Shown here one piece after another: positions 49,401 through 61,400 of a stretch of DNA of 64,000 bases. How positions within the stretch are numbered: position 1 is the stretch's first letter; every line of letters begins with the position of its first letter. The notes under the pieces were generated by a model, which did no database searches, had not been told where the DNA came from, and saw only the letters and a program-made list of their open reading frames with translations. The DNA is from Chrysopilus asiliformis. Its lineage: Eukaryota > Arthropoda > Insecta > Diptera > Rhagionidae. The position numbers were made by a program, and so were the translations under genes. The stretch spans positions 1,963,501-2,027,500 of the forward strand of contig OZ035961.1 in NCBI GenBank assembly GCA_964034945.1, in the 5' to 3' direction.

Positions 49401-52400
49401 TGTGAAATTAAAAGGCACTGATGGAAATTGAGTTAGATCTCGATTTTTTTTTCATTTGTGTTTGATATAACAATTTTAATTGCCCCTCACCTAATGGGGA
49501 TATGTTCTAAATATGCTAAATCCCTTAATTAGCATAAAAAAAGAGGTCCCTGTAATCTAAGTGAAATTTGTTAAAATGCAAATGCCTTTCTATCTTGTAA
49601 TTGTGTAAATTTAAATGTTTGCCCTAATGCATAAACGATTTAGGTACTAACGACAACATTAAGCTTTATTTGCCTAATTCGACGTTCACATTTCTAGACA
49701 TTTTGATTAATTTTTTTTAAAGAAACTTATTTTAATGCAATCTACATATTTTAGTAAAGAGTAAAACTCTTAAACTGTCTTCAGAAAGGGTTTTTGGGGT
49801 GGCATTTCGAAATTGAAATCATACTAATATATAAAAATGAGTTAGTGTCTGTCTGTCTGTTCCTCTTTCACGCAAAAACGGCTGAACCGATTGACTTGAA
49901 ATTTGGCATGAGTGTCTGTGGTAGTTCTGGTTCGAACATCGGCATACGGAAAAGTAGCGCGAGGGGTGGGGGGAAGTAAGGGGAGGGGGTAAAGTGATTT
50001 CGAAACTTAGCTCTTCCTCTATGTTACCCTTCCGCGGGGAAACTACCGAGCCGATTGGCCTGAAGTTTAGCTCCAACATAGACCATCAAAAATAAAAAAA
50101 AAAATAAAAAAATTTGAAAAAACTTAACCCGGCAACGACGGGTATGCAAGCTAGTCTTTTCATAAAATACATCTATACAATATTTGAATAAAAAATTTTC
50201 TCAGTTTTGAAGAGTAATACTAATAAATATTAATCGTATAAAACGAATTGAAATGCATCATTATGTTGATTTCAAATTATTTCTGGTCAAAAATAAAATA
50301 AATAAATATTAAGTTCAGAGAATATTTTAATGTCTTAAAAGGATTTTTTTTCGCTCGCAGGTAACTTCGCAAATGCAAATGAAATGAATTTTTCAACTTT
50401 ACCATAAAAGAAAAATGTTTTGTTATTTCGCTGCTGGCGAAAAAGGTTTTCTTTTTCATTTCGCTTGCATTTTGTTTGTTGGGTTGAAATTCTTTCTATT
50501 TCTCACCAAATATATAAGTATAGAGTGAAGAATTCGTCAAGGATACCTACATATCCTTAAGTATAAAAATAGGGTGTGAAATGAAATAAAGTCTACAGAA
50601 AGATAGGGAAAACAAACCGCCAAGTAATGTAATCTCTAAGGAAATGGATGTGTTTAGAGACTCAACACAGAATGATAAGACACATTAGAAGGAGAAATTC
50701 ACTTACATTTCGGCTTAACCAAACCAAATGTTTTTTTTTGTTGTTGTTAAATCCCCGTGGGGCTGTTGAATTTCTTATAAATTTACAGAGGAAAAAGAAA
50801 AGCATGCGATCCACCATTGCATCGAATAAAAATAATAAAGAAGATTGAGCATCAAGTTCCAGAATTTCGTTACTTTCAAATTTTGTTGTTTATTAAAGAA
50901 GTGAATTTCCTTTTTACTTTCTTATACATAGTAACATAAAGTACAGTAATCCCTACAACTGCGCGGTTTCTAACTGCGCGGTTTCGCAACTGCGCGGCTA
51001 AGTTTTTAATACCAAAATTTCGAACTGCGCGGTAAAAATGTTGCAGCTGCGCGGTTTTTTTTTATAATTTTCGTTTAAAAAAACATGTTCCTAACCCCAA
51101 AATTTCATACAAAGTAGGGTTCACAGTGCGCGGTTTCGGTTTGCGCGATCTTTTTGTGGAACGTATCTACCGCGCAGTTGGAGGGATTACTGTATTGTAT
51201 TTATGAAAAATTTCGACCTCCCCGAGCACTCCTGAGTTGATTGGAGTATTATTACAAAAATGTCTTTCTGTCTGTTAAACTGTCAGTCTGTCAGTCTGTG
51301 TACAAGATTTCTCAAAAACTAATAGAGCTAGAGCCATGAAATTTTCCAGACATGGAATAGGACGGACGATCCTATCAACTTTTGGTGGAAATCCGTTAAC
51401 CAGAGGTAACCAAAATGGCGGTTTTTTAAAAATCGCAGTTTGGTTTTTTGTTGTTTATTCTGAAACTACATGTTTTTTAATAGTGTATGACAAAAGTTGA
51501 AGACAGTAAAATTTTCTACACTTTTCTCTTTTACTATTTGTACAACGCGATATCTTAAACTGGTATCGATATTATTTAAAAAATAATAGGGTAATTCACT
51601 CTTGATCGTAGATAGTAAAATCGTGGATTGTACTGTACATCTACGATGGAAAAGTACAACAAAGCGTGAGCAGCGCTTTACTAGAGGTTGTGGGTTTTGT
51701 CGTAAATTTTTGACTCTTTTATTTATTTTCTTTACCTAAATTGTTTAAAGCATTTTTTAACTCTTTATTTATACTAAATCATATAAATACTTTAATTTAC
51801 TTGCTTGTCCAATGTCCATTTTAGAGTTGGCACCAAGTTGCCATGTCAAAAAACATGCCTTAACCTCACTTTATTAGAAGTACGACAAAAACTACGATTT
51901 TACCATACCTTCGGGTGTGGTAGATTGTAGTTTTCGTCGTAAAAACATTTGTATGAAGAACTGTCAAAAAACTACGATTTTATTTACGATTCTACGATTC
52001 TACGAGTTTACGATTAACTACGATAAAGAGTGAATAGCCCTAATATTGTGATTCTTTCGAAAACTAACGAGATTTCGGTGGGTTATTATATGAGATGAAT
52101 TGAAAAGACTAATGTTAGATACATTTTTGTCTTTCACTGTTATCCGCTGTTGAGATATTTTCTCCGTTCTTGAGATATTTTCAGTAAAATGTAAAAAATA
52201 CATTTTACCGTTCTTGAGATATTTTCATTAAAATGTAAAAAATAGGTTTCAGCGAAGCGAATTACTTGCTAACTAAAGGCTCCCCGTAAAAATAGTTAGA
52301 AGAATAGATATTAGGTACAATTCTCTAAGTTTTTGCCTTTTTTCCGCAAATCGATATCTGATACCGTTATCGAGATATTTCAGATTAAAATTCATCTTTT

Positions 52401-55400
52401 TATTAAAACTAAATTTTTTTATTATGGTGTTACTCGCAAATTGCGCAAGAACGTAGATTTTGTATAAGAAAGTCATGTGCTGTTCACAAGAATAACTTGA
52501 TAAAAGTTTTTGAATTTCCCGCTTTTTATTATATCAAAGGATAAATGACAAATTTTTTTTTAAAAAGATTTTGCTGTGGGCTTTTTAAAAATTTACTCTT
52601 TTTTAAATATGATCAACTAATGTCATCAACTAATGTAATGTTTTGGACAGATGAAACATTTGTAGAAACTTCTTCTTATATCAACAAGTCTATATTTTTG
52701 TTTTTACTTAAACTATATTTGTATTCTTTTTTTATTTAGTATGCGACAGAAAAAGTAGAAATATATGTGATTTTTTTATAAAAAAAGAACAAAAAATTGT
52801 ATTTGAGGAATTAAATATTGTTTGTTTCATAGAGGCTAATTTTGCACAAAATGCTCCACATGGTTGCCAAATTATAGAAAAATCGTGGCTCAAGGTAATA
52901 GAGAAAATTTTTGAATGATTGTGTAAATCCAAAAATGGGGGTTGAAAAATAATTGAATATTAAATTTGTTTTTATTCTGGGAAACAAAAAAATCAGTGAA
53001 ATAACTAAAAATAAATCTTGGAGCCACAGACCCTTGCTACGGTCTGATCCTAGAGAACCAGATTTTTTTTTTTAGCAAAATTGATTAGTTGACAAAGATT
53101 CAGAGATTTGCGAAGACGCAGACAACTAGCTGTGCCTTAAATTCTTAATTATTGTTACGAAATTGATTTGCTATGTGTATAGTACTTACTTGCGGAACTG
53201 GTGGATTGTCGTGCCATTGCGATGTAGTTTTTGCCGTCGTTGCCATCCTGCGTGAAGTTGATGACATTCACATCGTATGTAACCACGGATGCCTGCCGTT
53301 TCCGGATTGGTTCACGTTCCTCGTAAAAATCCCCTCCGCTACCTCTTTGCCGTGTCCTTCGGCGCAGCGGTGACAATTCTTTTTCATCGCCTGAACCATC
53401 GCCACTTTTTAGTGATGTCGGCGACAACGTCGAATCGAGAATAATCTCAGGCTTTGGTGATATATTAGCTAAATTGTGCGTTGGCGAGGAAGCTGTCACT
53501 ACGTCCAGTGATATTGTCGATGAGTCGCTCATCACTTGCGTATTGATGTTGGGTGTTAGATAGTAAACTCCTTGTTGCTGTTGAGGGTGCTGCTGCATTT
53601 GGAATGTCGAGGTAGGACTTAAAAAATTACCCGAACTAGGTGTGGTCGGTGGTGAGATTACAAATTTACTACTAGTAACGAACACTTGATCACTTGCCGA
53701 ACTATTTCTATTTCTTACATTACTATCACTACCGTCGACTAGGCTAGATTGTTTAACTAAGATGCCAGGCCCATCGTTATTGGCTGCACTAATTAAGAAT
53801 TCATCTAAATCACTAGTTGCTAATCGGCTGTTTAAATTATCACAAATGGCGCCACTATTATCGGGCAATAGACCGTCATTGTTCAAACTTGATTTAAAGG
53901 CTTTATGAACATTATTTTTACTATTACTAATACTACTAGTGTTTCCCTGATTCTTTGCATCGGAATCAAAATTTATCAACTCATCAACGCCACCCCTGCC
54001 ACCACTACCCCGTCGACCGAGTGCACCGCACGATACTGGCTTCCCGCTACTCTCGTCCAAGTTATGTAGATCTAATAAAATATCGGGTGTCCTTTGCTGA
54101 TGCTGAGATCTATGTTGGCTACCACCACCGCCGGTGCTGGTGCTTCCCATATGGCCTGAATCAGTCTCGTGTCCCTCGCTTAGCATACGTGGTAAATATA
54201 TGATACCGTCGCCATCATCCCCGAATTCATCGTCGTTGTCACTTTTGCGACGATGCCTGCTGCTCATCCCGACGCCGTTATAGGATCGGGAGAGCTTTCG
54301 ATTTTTCGATCTTCGAAATATATTCGATTTACTATAGCTACATTCGTCTTCGACAGTCTTTTTGGGGGAGTCTTTCTTCTCCAGCGACAAATAGTCACCG
54401 TTCTTCTTTGATTTGTACATCAGAAGACTCTTGAGAACATTTCTCGATGTTGGATCCGCTTTTATCGAGAATTTTTTCGTTTTTCCACCAAACGATAGGA
54501 GAAACTCTGAATCACTTAAGGCAAATATTTTCTTATTCTTTTCAGTGACGGCAGGCACATCGTCATGAAAAACTTGCCCACTATCTTTTAACGCTATGAA
54601 ATCCGATTCGCTAAGGGCAGTAAATTTTTGTTTCTCAGATTTACTAGCATCAATTTGTTTCCTAAAATAAAAATAATTCTGCTCAATGAAACGTTTTAGC
54701 TCCTTATTATCCTCCTCGATTGGTACGGCGGCTGTAATCCGATTGTCCTTTGAATAGATGCCAATTGAATCTCTCGACGTTATCCTATCGCCGACTTTGC
54801 TATCGTCTTCAGTTGCCGTTACCGCCACCGTCTGATTAAAAAAATTTGGCAACGGTTTAAGAAATATTTTCGAGTCTTGGCTAGCGGTAGTACTTCCGTA
54901 TATCCCTGACCCTCGACTATCGACGGCGCCCGACATTCCAATGTCATTGCTAGCCCTCAGGAACTTATCGAATTGTAAGGCTATCATTGAAGGAGCACTG
55001 TCTGTATGCGTGACCTTTTCATGACGCTCCTGTTCCAAGTCTCTGAGATCGATACTACTCCTGCTAAGACGACGTTGTGGCGGCGACGGAACACGCAATT
55101 CATCACAGTCGTCCTTGCCTGATGGAGCTAATTCCTGCAATTCAGCAAAAACGAACATATTCATAAAATGTTTTAGGCAAAAGATTTTATAATAAAAATT
55201 AATATACGTAGACATTATATGTATATAGTTTTATACGTCGCTTTCAAAGGAGTGTATATGAAAACACTAGTTGAGACGATTTATGGTCCTTCATCAGTAA
55301 CAATTTGTATTAGAGTCAAAAGCTAATGCTGCTGTAGTACTCGCTGCTAGCATTTTATTCAAATTACCGGCAGTCGACCCCAAGCTCCACAATATGACCA

Positions 55401-58400
55401 AAAAAAAACCTATTTGTCATGTTTAGGTTATCGCCCCGTCATATCGTCATTTCTGAGGTTGAGAAATACGTTATGGCTAATGCATATTAATACAAAGGAA
55501 TTTTCCTTTTAACAGTGATTCTCAAATAAGTATATTGACGTTATTTTTCAATTTTTGATTGGCTAAGGTAAAATTTGTGTGGGTAAAATCAAATTTCTAG
55601 TAGTTTTAATAATCATACTAATATATAAAAATGAGTTGGTGTCTGTCTGTCTGTCTGTTCCTCTTTCACGCAAAAACGGCTGAACCGATTGACTTGAAAT
55701 TTGGCATGAGTGTCTGTGGTAGTTCTGGTTCCAACATAGGCATACGGAAAAGTAGCGCGAGGGGTAGATGGAGTAAGGGGAGGCGGTAAAGTGATTTCGA
55801 AACTTAGTTTTTGCGTTATGTTACTCTTTCGCGGGGAAACTACTGAACCGATTGGTCTGAAATTTGGCATAGATGTTCGTCGGGGGTCCAGCCCCAACAT
55901 GGACCCATTAAAAAGTAGCCGGAGTGGTGGGGGGAGGGGGGGGGGTAAGAGGAGGGGGTAAAGTGATCTCGAAACTTAGCTCTTCTTCTATGTTACCCTT
56001 TCGTGGGGAAACTACCGAGCCGATTGACCTGAGGTTTAGCTCCAACATAGACTATCAAAAAAAAAATTGAAAAAACTTAACCCGGCAACGACGGGTATGC
56101 AAGCTAGTACTCTATAGGAGGACAGATAAAATTTTTATGAAAAGAAACCATTTGTATGGGAGAGGTGGCATGAATTGATCCGATTAAATTTTGATCCATA
56201 GTCATGTCAAATCATATTTTTCATTCTATCGTTTCGAGATAAAAAATATTCAATTTGTATGGGGATGAATGGAAGGACTGGTTCAACTGGATTTTACGAT
56301 AAGTTATGTAAAATCGTATTCTAACATATTTTACCTTTATAAATTCTTCAATACGACGCACCGTTTTCGAGAAAATTGTAAAAAACTCTTTCGTTTGTAT
56401 GGGGGAGGGGGAAGAAATGGTCTGATTTTGCTTAGCCTTGCCATTTACAAGAAACATAACTATACAAAATTTGAAGTCTCTAGCGTAATCGTTCTCTGAA
56501 GTTATGCTGTAAACTGAAAAAAAGCCAATACAAAACAAATTTTGTATTGTTACACTTCTCAAATGCAATAAAGAGCAAATTCAATGTTTCATATTTCTAT
56601 TAATAACTAGCTTGCATACCCGTCGTTGCCGGGTTAAGTTTTTTCAAATTTTTTTTTATGGTCTATGTTGGAGTTAAACTTCAGGCCAATCGGCTCGGTA
56701 GTTTCCCCGCGAAAGGGTAACATAGAGGAAGAACTAAGTTTCGAGATCAATTTACCCCCTCCCCTTGCTTCCCCACCCCTCGTGCTACTTTTCCGTACGC
56801 CTATGTTGGAACCAGAACTACCACAGACACTCATGCCAAATTTCAAGTCAATCGGTTCAGCCGTTTTTGCGTGAAAGAGGAACAGACAGACAGACACCAA
56901 CTCATTTTTATATATTAGTATGATATGATATATTTCTCTTGAAAGTCCAAAATATTAGTGGGAAAACTTATTTCGTATACGCTTCTTAAAGTGTTTTTTA
57001 CAATTTTCTTAAAAATAACAAATTTTAGTAAGATAAAGAAATAGGTCACAAACCACGTGCGAAAATGTAGTCGGTTGGATGCTAGCTAAATTATAAAAAA
57101 ATAGAGAAAGTAAATCTCTCTGGAATATGTCAAAAACTAAGTGACATGATTACTTTGTCATATGCCATTCATCCTGAAAAAATGAACAAATGAGCCACCA
57201 CAATGAATTGTACATGAAAAGGGGCGATGATAAGGACAAAAAGAATTTTTTCATACAAAATACTTTAGAGCATGTTGCCCTATGACGATATTTTCTGGAT
57301 TCAAGTTAAATTTGCTGAATGTCATTCAGCATTTACAATTCACTTTCACATTCTCATTCCATTAAAACCATGAATTGTCATATAGGCTTTTGTGTGTTTT
57401 TCATTTCTTTTGGAAAAGGTCAAATGATAAAAATATCATCCATCCAAAGGGTTTACAACGCCACAGTAACGCAAAAACATGACTACAAAATGGACGAGGA
57501 TGACGAGAACCTGAGAAAGTGCATTTATTTCGTTGTCAAAAAAAAATTACTTCAAACTTTCTTTCAATATTAGGAGAAAACTCTACAATATGCCTACAAA
57601 ATACGTTTCACATTCTTATACACGGTTAAAATTATTCGACTAACTTTTAATCCCAGTTCTGGAATTAGATATTTTTTAACAAAATTTGTATTATTTTTCA
57701 ATATTTTTTAAATTTTTAATTCGTTTATGGTCTGCAACATCCGAGTATATAAAGCAAAGGGGAAGTTTTAAAAAACGGTGGTTTCAAAAAAGCAATACTT
57801 TTTTTTAATACTTCCCTTTTTTAATAAATCAATATTTAATAATCCTATAATATAATACGAGGAATGTCTGTCTGTCTGCACAAACGATCTCGAAAACCCG
57901 CCTAACGATTTTCACGAAACTTGAGGGTTAGGGATTTTCGGGGACAAGGAATCGATCTAAATAGGTCTCACCTCTGAGAAAATTCCACTCGATACCCCTC
58001 GCCTGGTATCTTCGAATTGGGTGGTCCGATCTTAATGAAACTTTAAAGTATTACTAAGCGGGCTAAGGGCTTTCGATTTTTCCACTACAAACCTGACTTT
58101 TCCCTCTCCTCGATACCTCTCGCCAGGAGTCTTCGAATTACGTGAAGGTATCTTAATGAAAATTCGCAATATTGCTAGGGAGTAAGGTTTTTCGATATGC
58201 ATTCTAAAAATATCACTTTTTAGATATCTATCGGCAGCGATAAATAGTAATTACAAAACAATCAAGTTCCCTGAACCTCATTATACGAATCATGTTGCAA
58301 TTACAATTGGATTCAATTACTCAGAGACAGACGGCATTAAGAATTACAATTGTATATTTTCATGTTTGTATATATTTTTTTTTCGAAACAGGTTCTATAG

Positions 58401-61400
58401 ATTTTGATGAAATTCGGCTACTTATAGTTTTTGGGGACAAAAATGCGATCACCTTAGGGGGAAATTCGTTAAAGTTCTATAAGGATACTGCGAATATTTT
58501 TTGTCCCGTTTTTCTTCAGAAAAGTTTACACTATAGGGTTTGTGAGGTTGCTGATCCCAAATATGATGTTAGAAATTCAATATTCGAAACCAAAGGTCCT
58601 GTGGTGATAACAAAAATATTCTTTCTTTCCTTTTTCTCCGAGGAAGTTAGCGGAGTGGGCTTTTGGATCGGAGATTTAAAACCTCAGGAAAACTACTGTG
58701 AAATTAAAGTGAATCTACTTTTTTCCCCCAAAAAATTAGCAAAAGGAGGATTCTGAGGCTTCCGAGCATGGCTCGGTCTTCCTGGTACTAATATCAAATT
58801 TGAATAAAATTATTTGTTTATAAATTAAAAATGTAATCAAACAAGTAGTCAAAGTTGGGGTTAAAGCCGTTTTTCGGACCGAGAGAAAATAATTAGGTAA
58901 TGACAAATGATGGTGGAGCGTATTGTAAACCGGAGCATATTGTGGGGATTTTTTTTTCAATGTTACTGGCCAGAAGCAGAAAAAAATATTTGCGGACAAA
59001 CACAAACGATAATAAAGCACTGTAAGGAAAAATGCAGTGTAGAAATCTGGCTGAACCATCGCTCGTAAAATTGGTCCACCTTGATATCCTATTAATACAT
59101 TTTAATAATCTTATAACAATGTTTAATAACAGTTTAAGCAGATTATCTAACCCATCTTGCAGGTATCTTGACAGTGAGGGACTTGTGATTATCAAAATTA
59201 ATAGTTGCATGAAACTCAAGGATTACATTACATTAGAGCTTATAGACGTACCTCTAAGTTGCTAATAGCACTATGGCTCTCTTCTCGATTCAATTGCGTT
59301 AGTGTCATATTAAGGTCACAATCACTGGGATGCATGTAGTTCATGTGATGAGTGTGATGCATATTATGCTGAGTGTGGGCCATATGAACACTATTTAGTA
59401 GAATGTTGGAACTAGTACGACTTAATGCCTTCCGCTGTCGAACGGCCTCTCTAGATAAATTTATTAAAATTGGTATTATTATTTTGTATCATCATAATGT
59501 GATTATTCATGATCCGCAGATTTTTTTTCTTTAATTTTTTCAAAAATTATCGAAACTAAAAGCAAAATACTAAAAATTAATTAGCTAGTTTCGCTGTAAG
59601 TTTACGTTAGTGAGTATTGAACATAAATATTGGTTTACTAATTTTTAAATTGGGTTCCTTTCCTGATTAAAAATTTCATTCAAAAAAAAAAACAAAAGAA
59701 TAAATGATGTAAATTATTTTATGTGGTAATGAATTTCCATTCAAACTAATTTTCTTATTATTTCAAATGGTTACATTTTTTTATGTAGCGTATTTTCCAA
59801 ACACGGATTGGATGTATAATATAAAATAATGATGTTAGTACCTGTATATTCTTAAATACATCGTTATCATAACAACTCCTGGTATCCAAAAGCTTACGGA
59901 ACTGGAAATGATGGCATAAGTCTTATTAACCACAAATGCGCACTCATCAGGATGCTGTAACATCTGTTTAAGGTTGTCCTCTGTTGTATACCAGCCTAAA
60001 AATATTGGCGTGAAGGATATCAATGCCGGCAGTATCCACACGTTGGCCAACATTAGGCCAACTGTTTTATGTGTCATGTTGAGGGGATACTCCAATGGTC
60101 GAACAATCGCATAATATCTGTGGAAGTAGAAGGGAAAATAAACATAAGAAAAATCACCAAATAAAAAAAAAGAAAATGTACTATCCGCATAGTAGATAAT
60201 ATAGCATAAGTACTCTGTGTTTTATGAAATTTTTATATAGGTATTCTCTTGAATAAAATTTATGTTTATGTGAATATATTACTATTACAATGTGTTTGGT
60301 GTGTTATTTATATGTTTGCTTCAATGTATTGGAAACTTAAACATAATGGATCTTGTGATAAATTAAGTTTTAGATGATTTTTGTTAATGGTCACTTCGGT
60401 TGAATAACTTATTTCATATTTTTGCGAAAAAAAAGTATGTCGGCTTGAGCAAAATCTAAAATCGATCCTCGAGTAGAATTCAATTAGATCTGAAAAGGCT
60501 GCAGTGGAGTTTTTAAATATTTTCTTTTGTTAAAAATACATCAGTCGTGGTATCCGTTGCTTATGTTTTGACTTAAAAGATACAATACACCTTGCATAAC
60601 CATAAGCAAAACGTTACTTTCAACAATAGTATAGTTTGACGAGAAGGATTAAAAGGGTTCGAAAAGGTTTCGCCGAAGCATTAAATGTTCATTAGACCTT
60701 GCTTTAGTATACCACCATAAATAGTCAATGAATTCATTTTGTATAAATAAGGGCGGTCCATTTTTAGATACAGGTGATATTTATACACACACGGGCTTAC
60801 TAAATTTCATTCTTTCACCTTTTATATGCGTCGAAAGAAAGCTAAAAGAAACAAAAGATTTTTGTTCCTTTCACAAAGACGAAAAATCAATTTTTTTTCC
60901 TTCAAAGGTTTTTTTTTGTTACACTATTTATATTGTTTAATTTTTCCATCTATCCTTTTGCTTTCTAACGTTCTAACGTTGTTACATTTCGATGTTAGAC
61001 TAATTCTAGTCGACTAAACGGATAATTACTAGTCTCCATTGCGGCACATGTGAACATAATATGTCTCTCCCGGCAGGGTTACTGTCCTTAATAGGATAAA
61101 TTAAGCAAGGAAGTCCCGCATATGTCCTTACAAATTGAAAACACAAATATTGTGAGGATTATGTGTATACATCTTTATATGTATATTTCGGTTCACCATC
61201 ACATAAGTTTCTTATATGAAATTTAGGGACGAGAGAAAAAAGCTTGTAGTTTAGTTGTCAAATGTTACAATTTTATGGGTGTTTGAAATGTCATTAAAAT
61301 ATTGAAAGATAATGGGCAATTTTACTACCGATATAGAAATTTCATTTTCATTTTAGTTTTTAAGCAAATGCCAAACTTTGTAAATGTTTTAATTATAATT

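Larger units (their letters stand above)
50911..52480 (+). repeat. Interspersed repeat family R, interrupted by two MITEs
   Basis: Starts TTTTTACTTTCTTAT, continues TATTGTATTTATG..AATTTCGACCTCC, a CTGTCAGTCTGTCAGTCTGT tract, ACTAATAGAGCTAG, an AAATGGCGGTTTTT block and diverged GAGATATTTTC units, collinear with the minus copy at 6090-6875. MITEs at 50944-51192 and 51589-52040 split it. A 47-bp tandem duplication (GTTCTTGAGATATTTTCA..) lies at 52160-52250. Confidence 0.7.

Noticed and set aside
58292..58756. 154-codon ORF taken as a possible gene
   Set aside because: Lies wholly inside a Helitron-like element, with no Rep/helicase or other motif; its end matches the shorter copy as nucleotide sequence.
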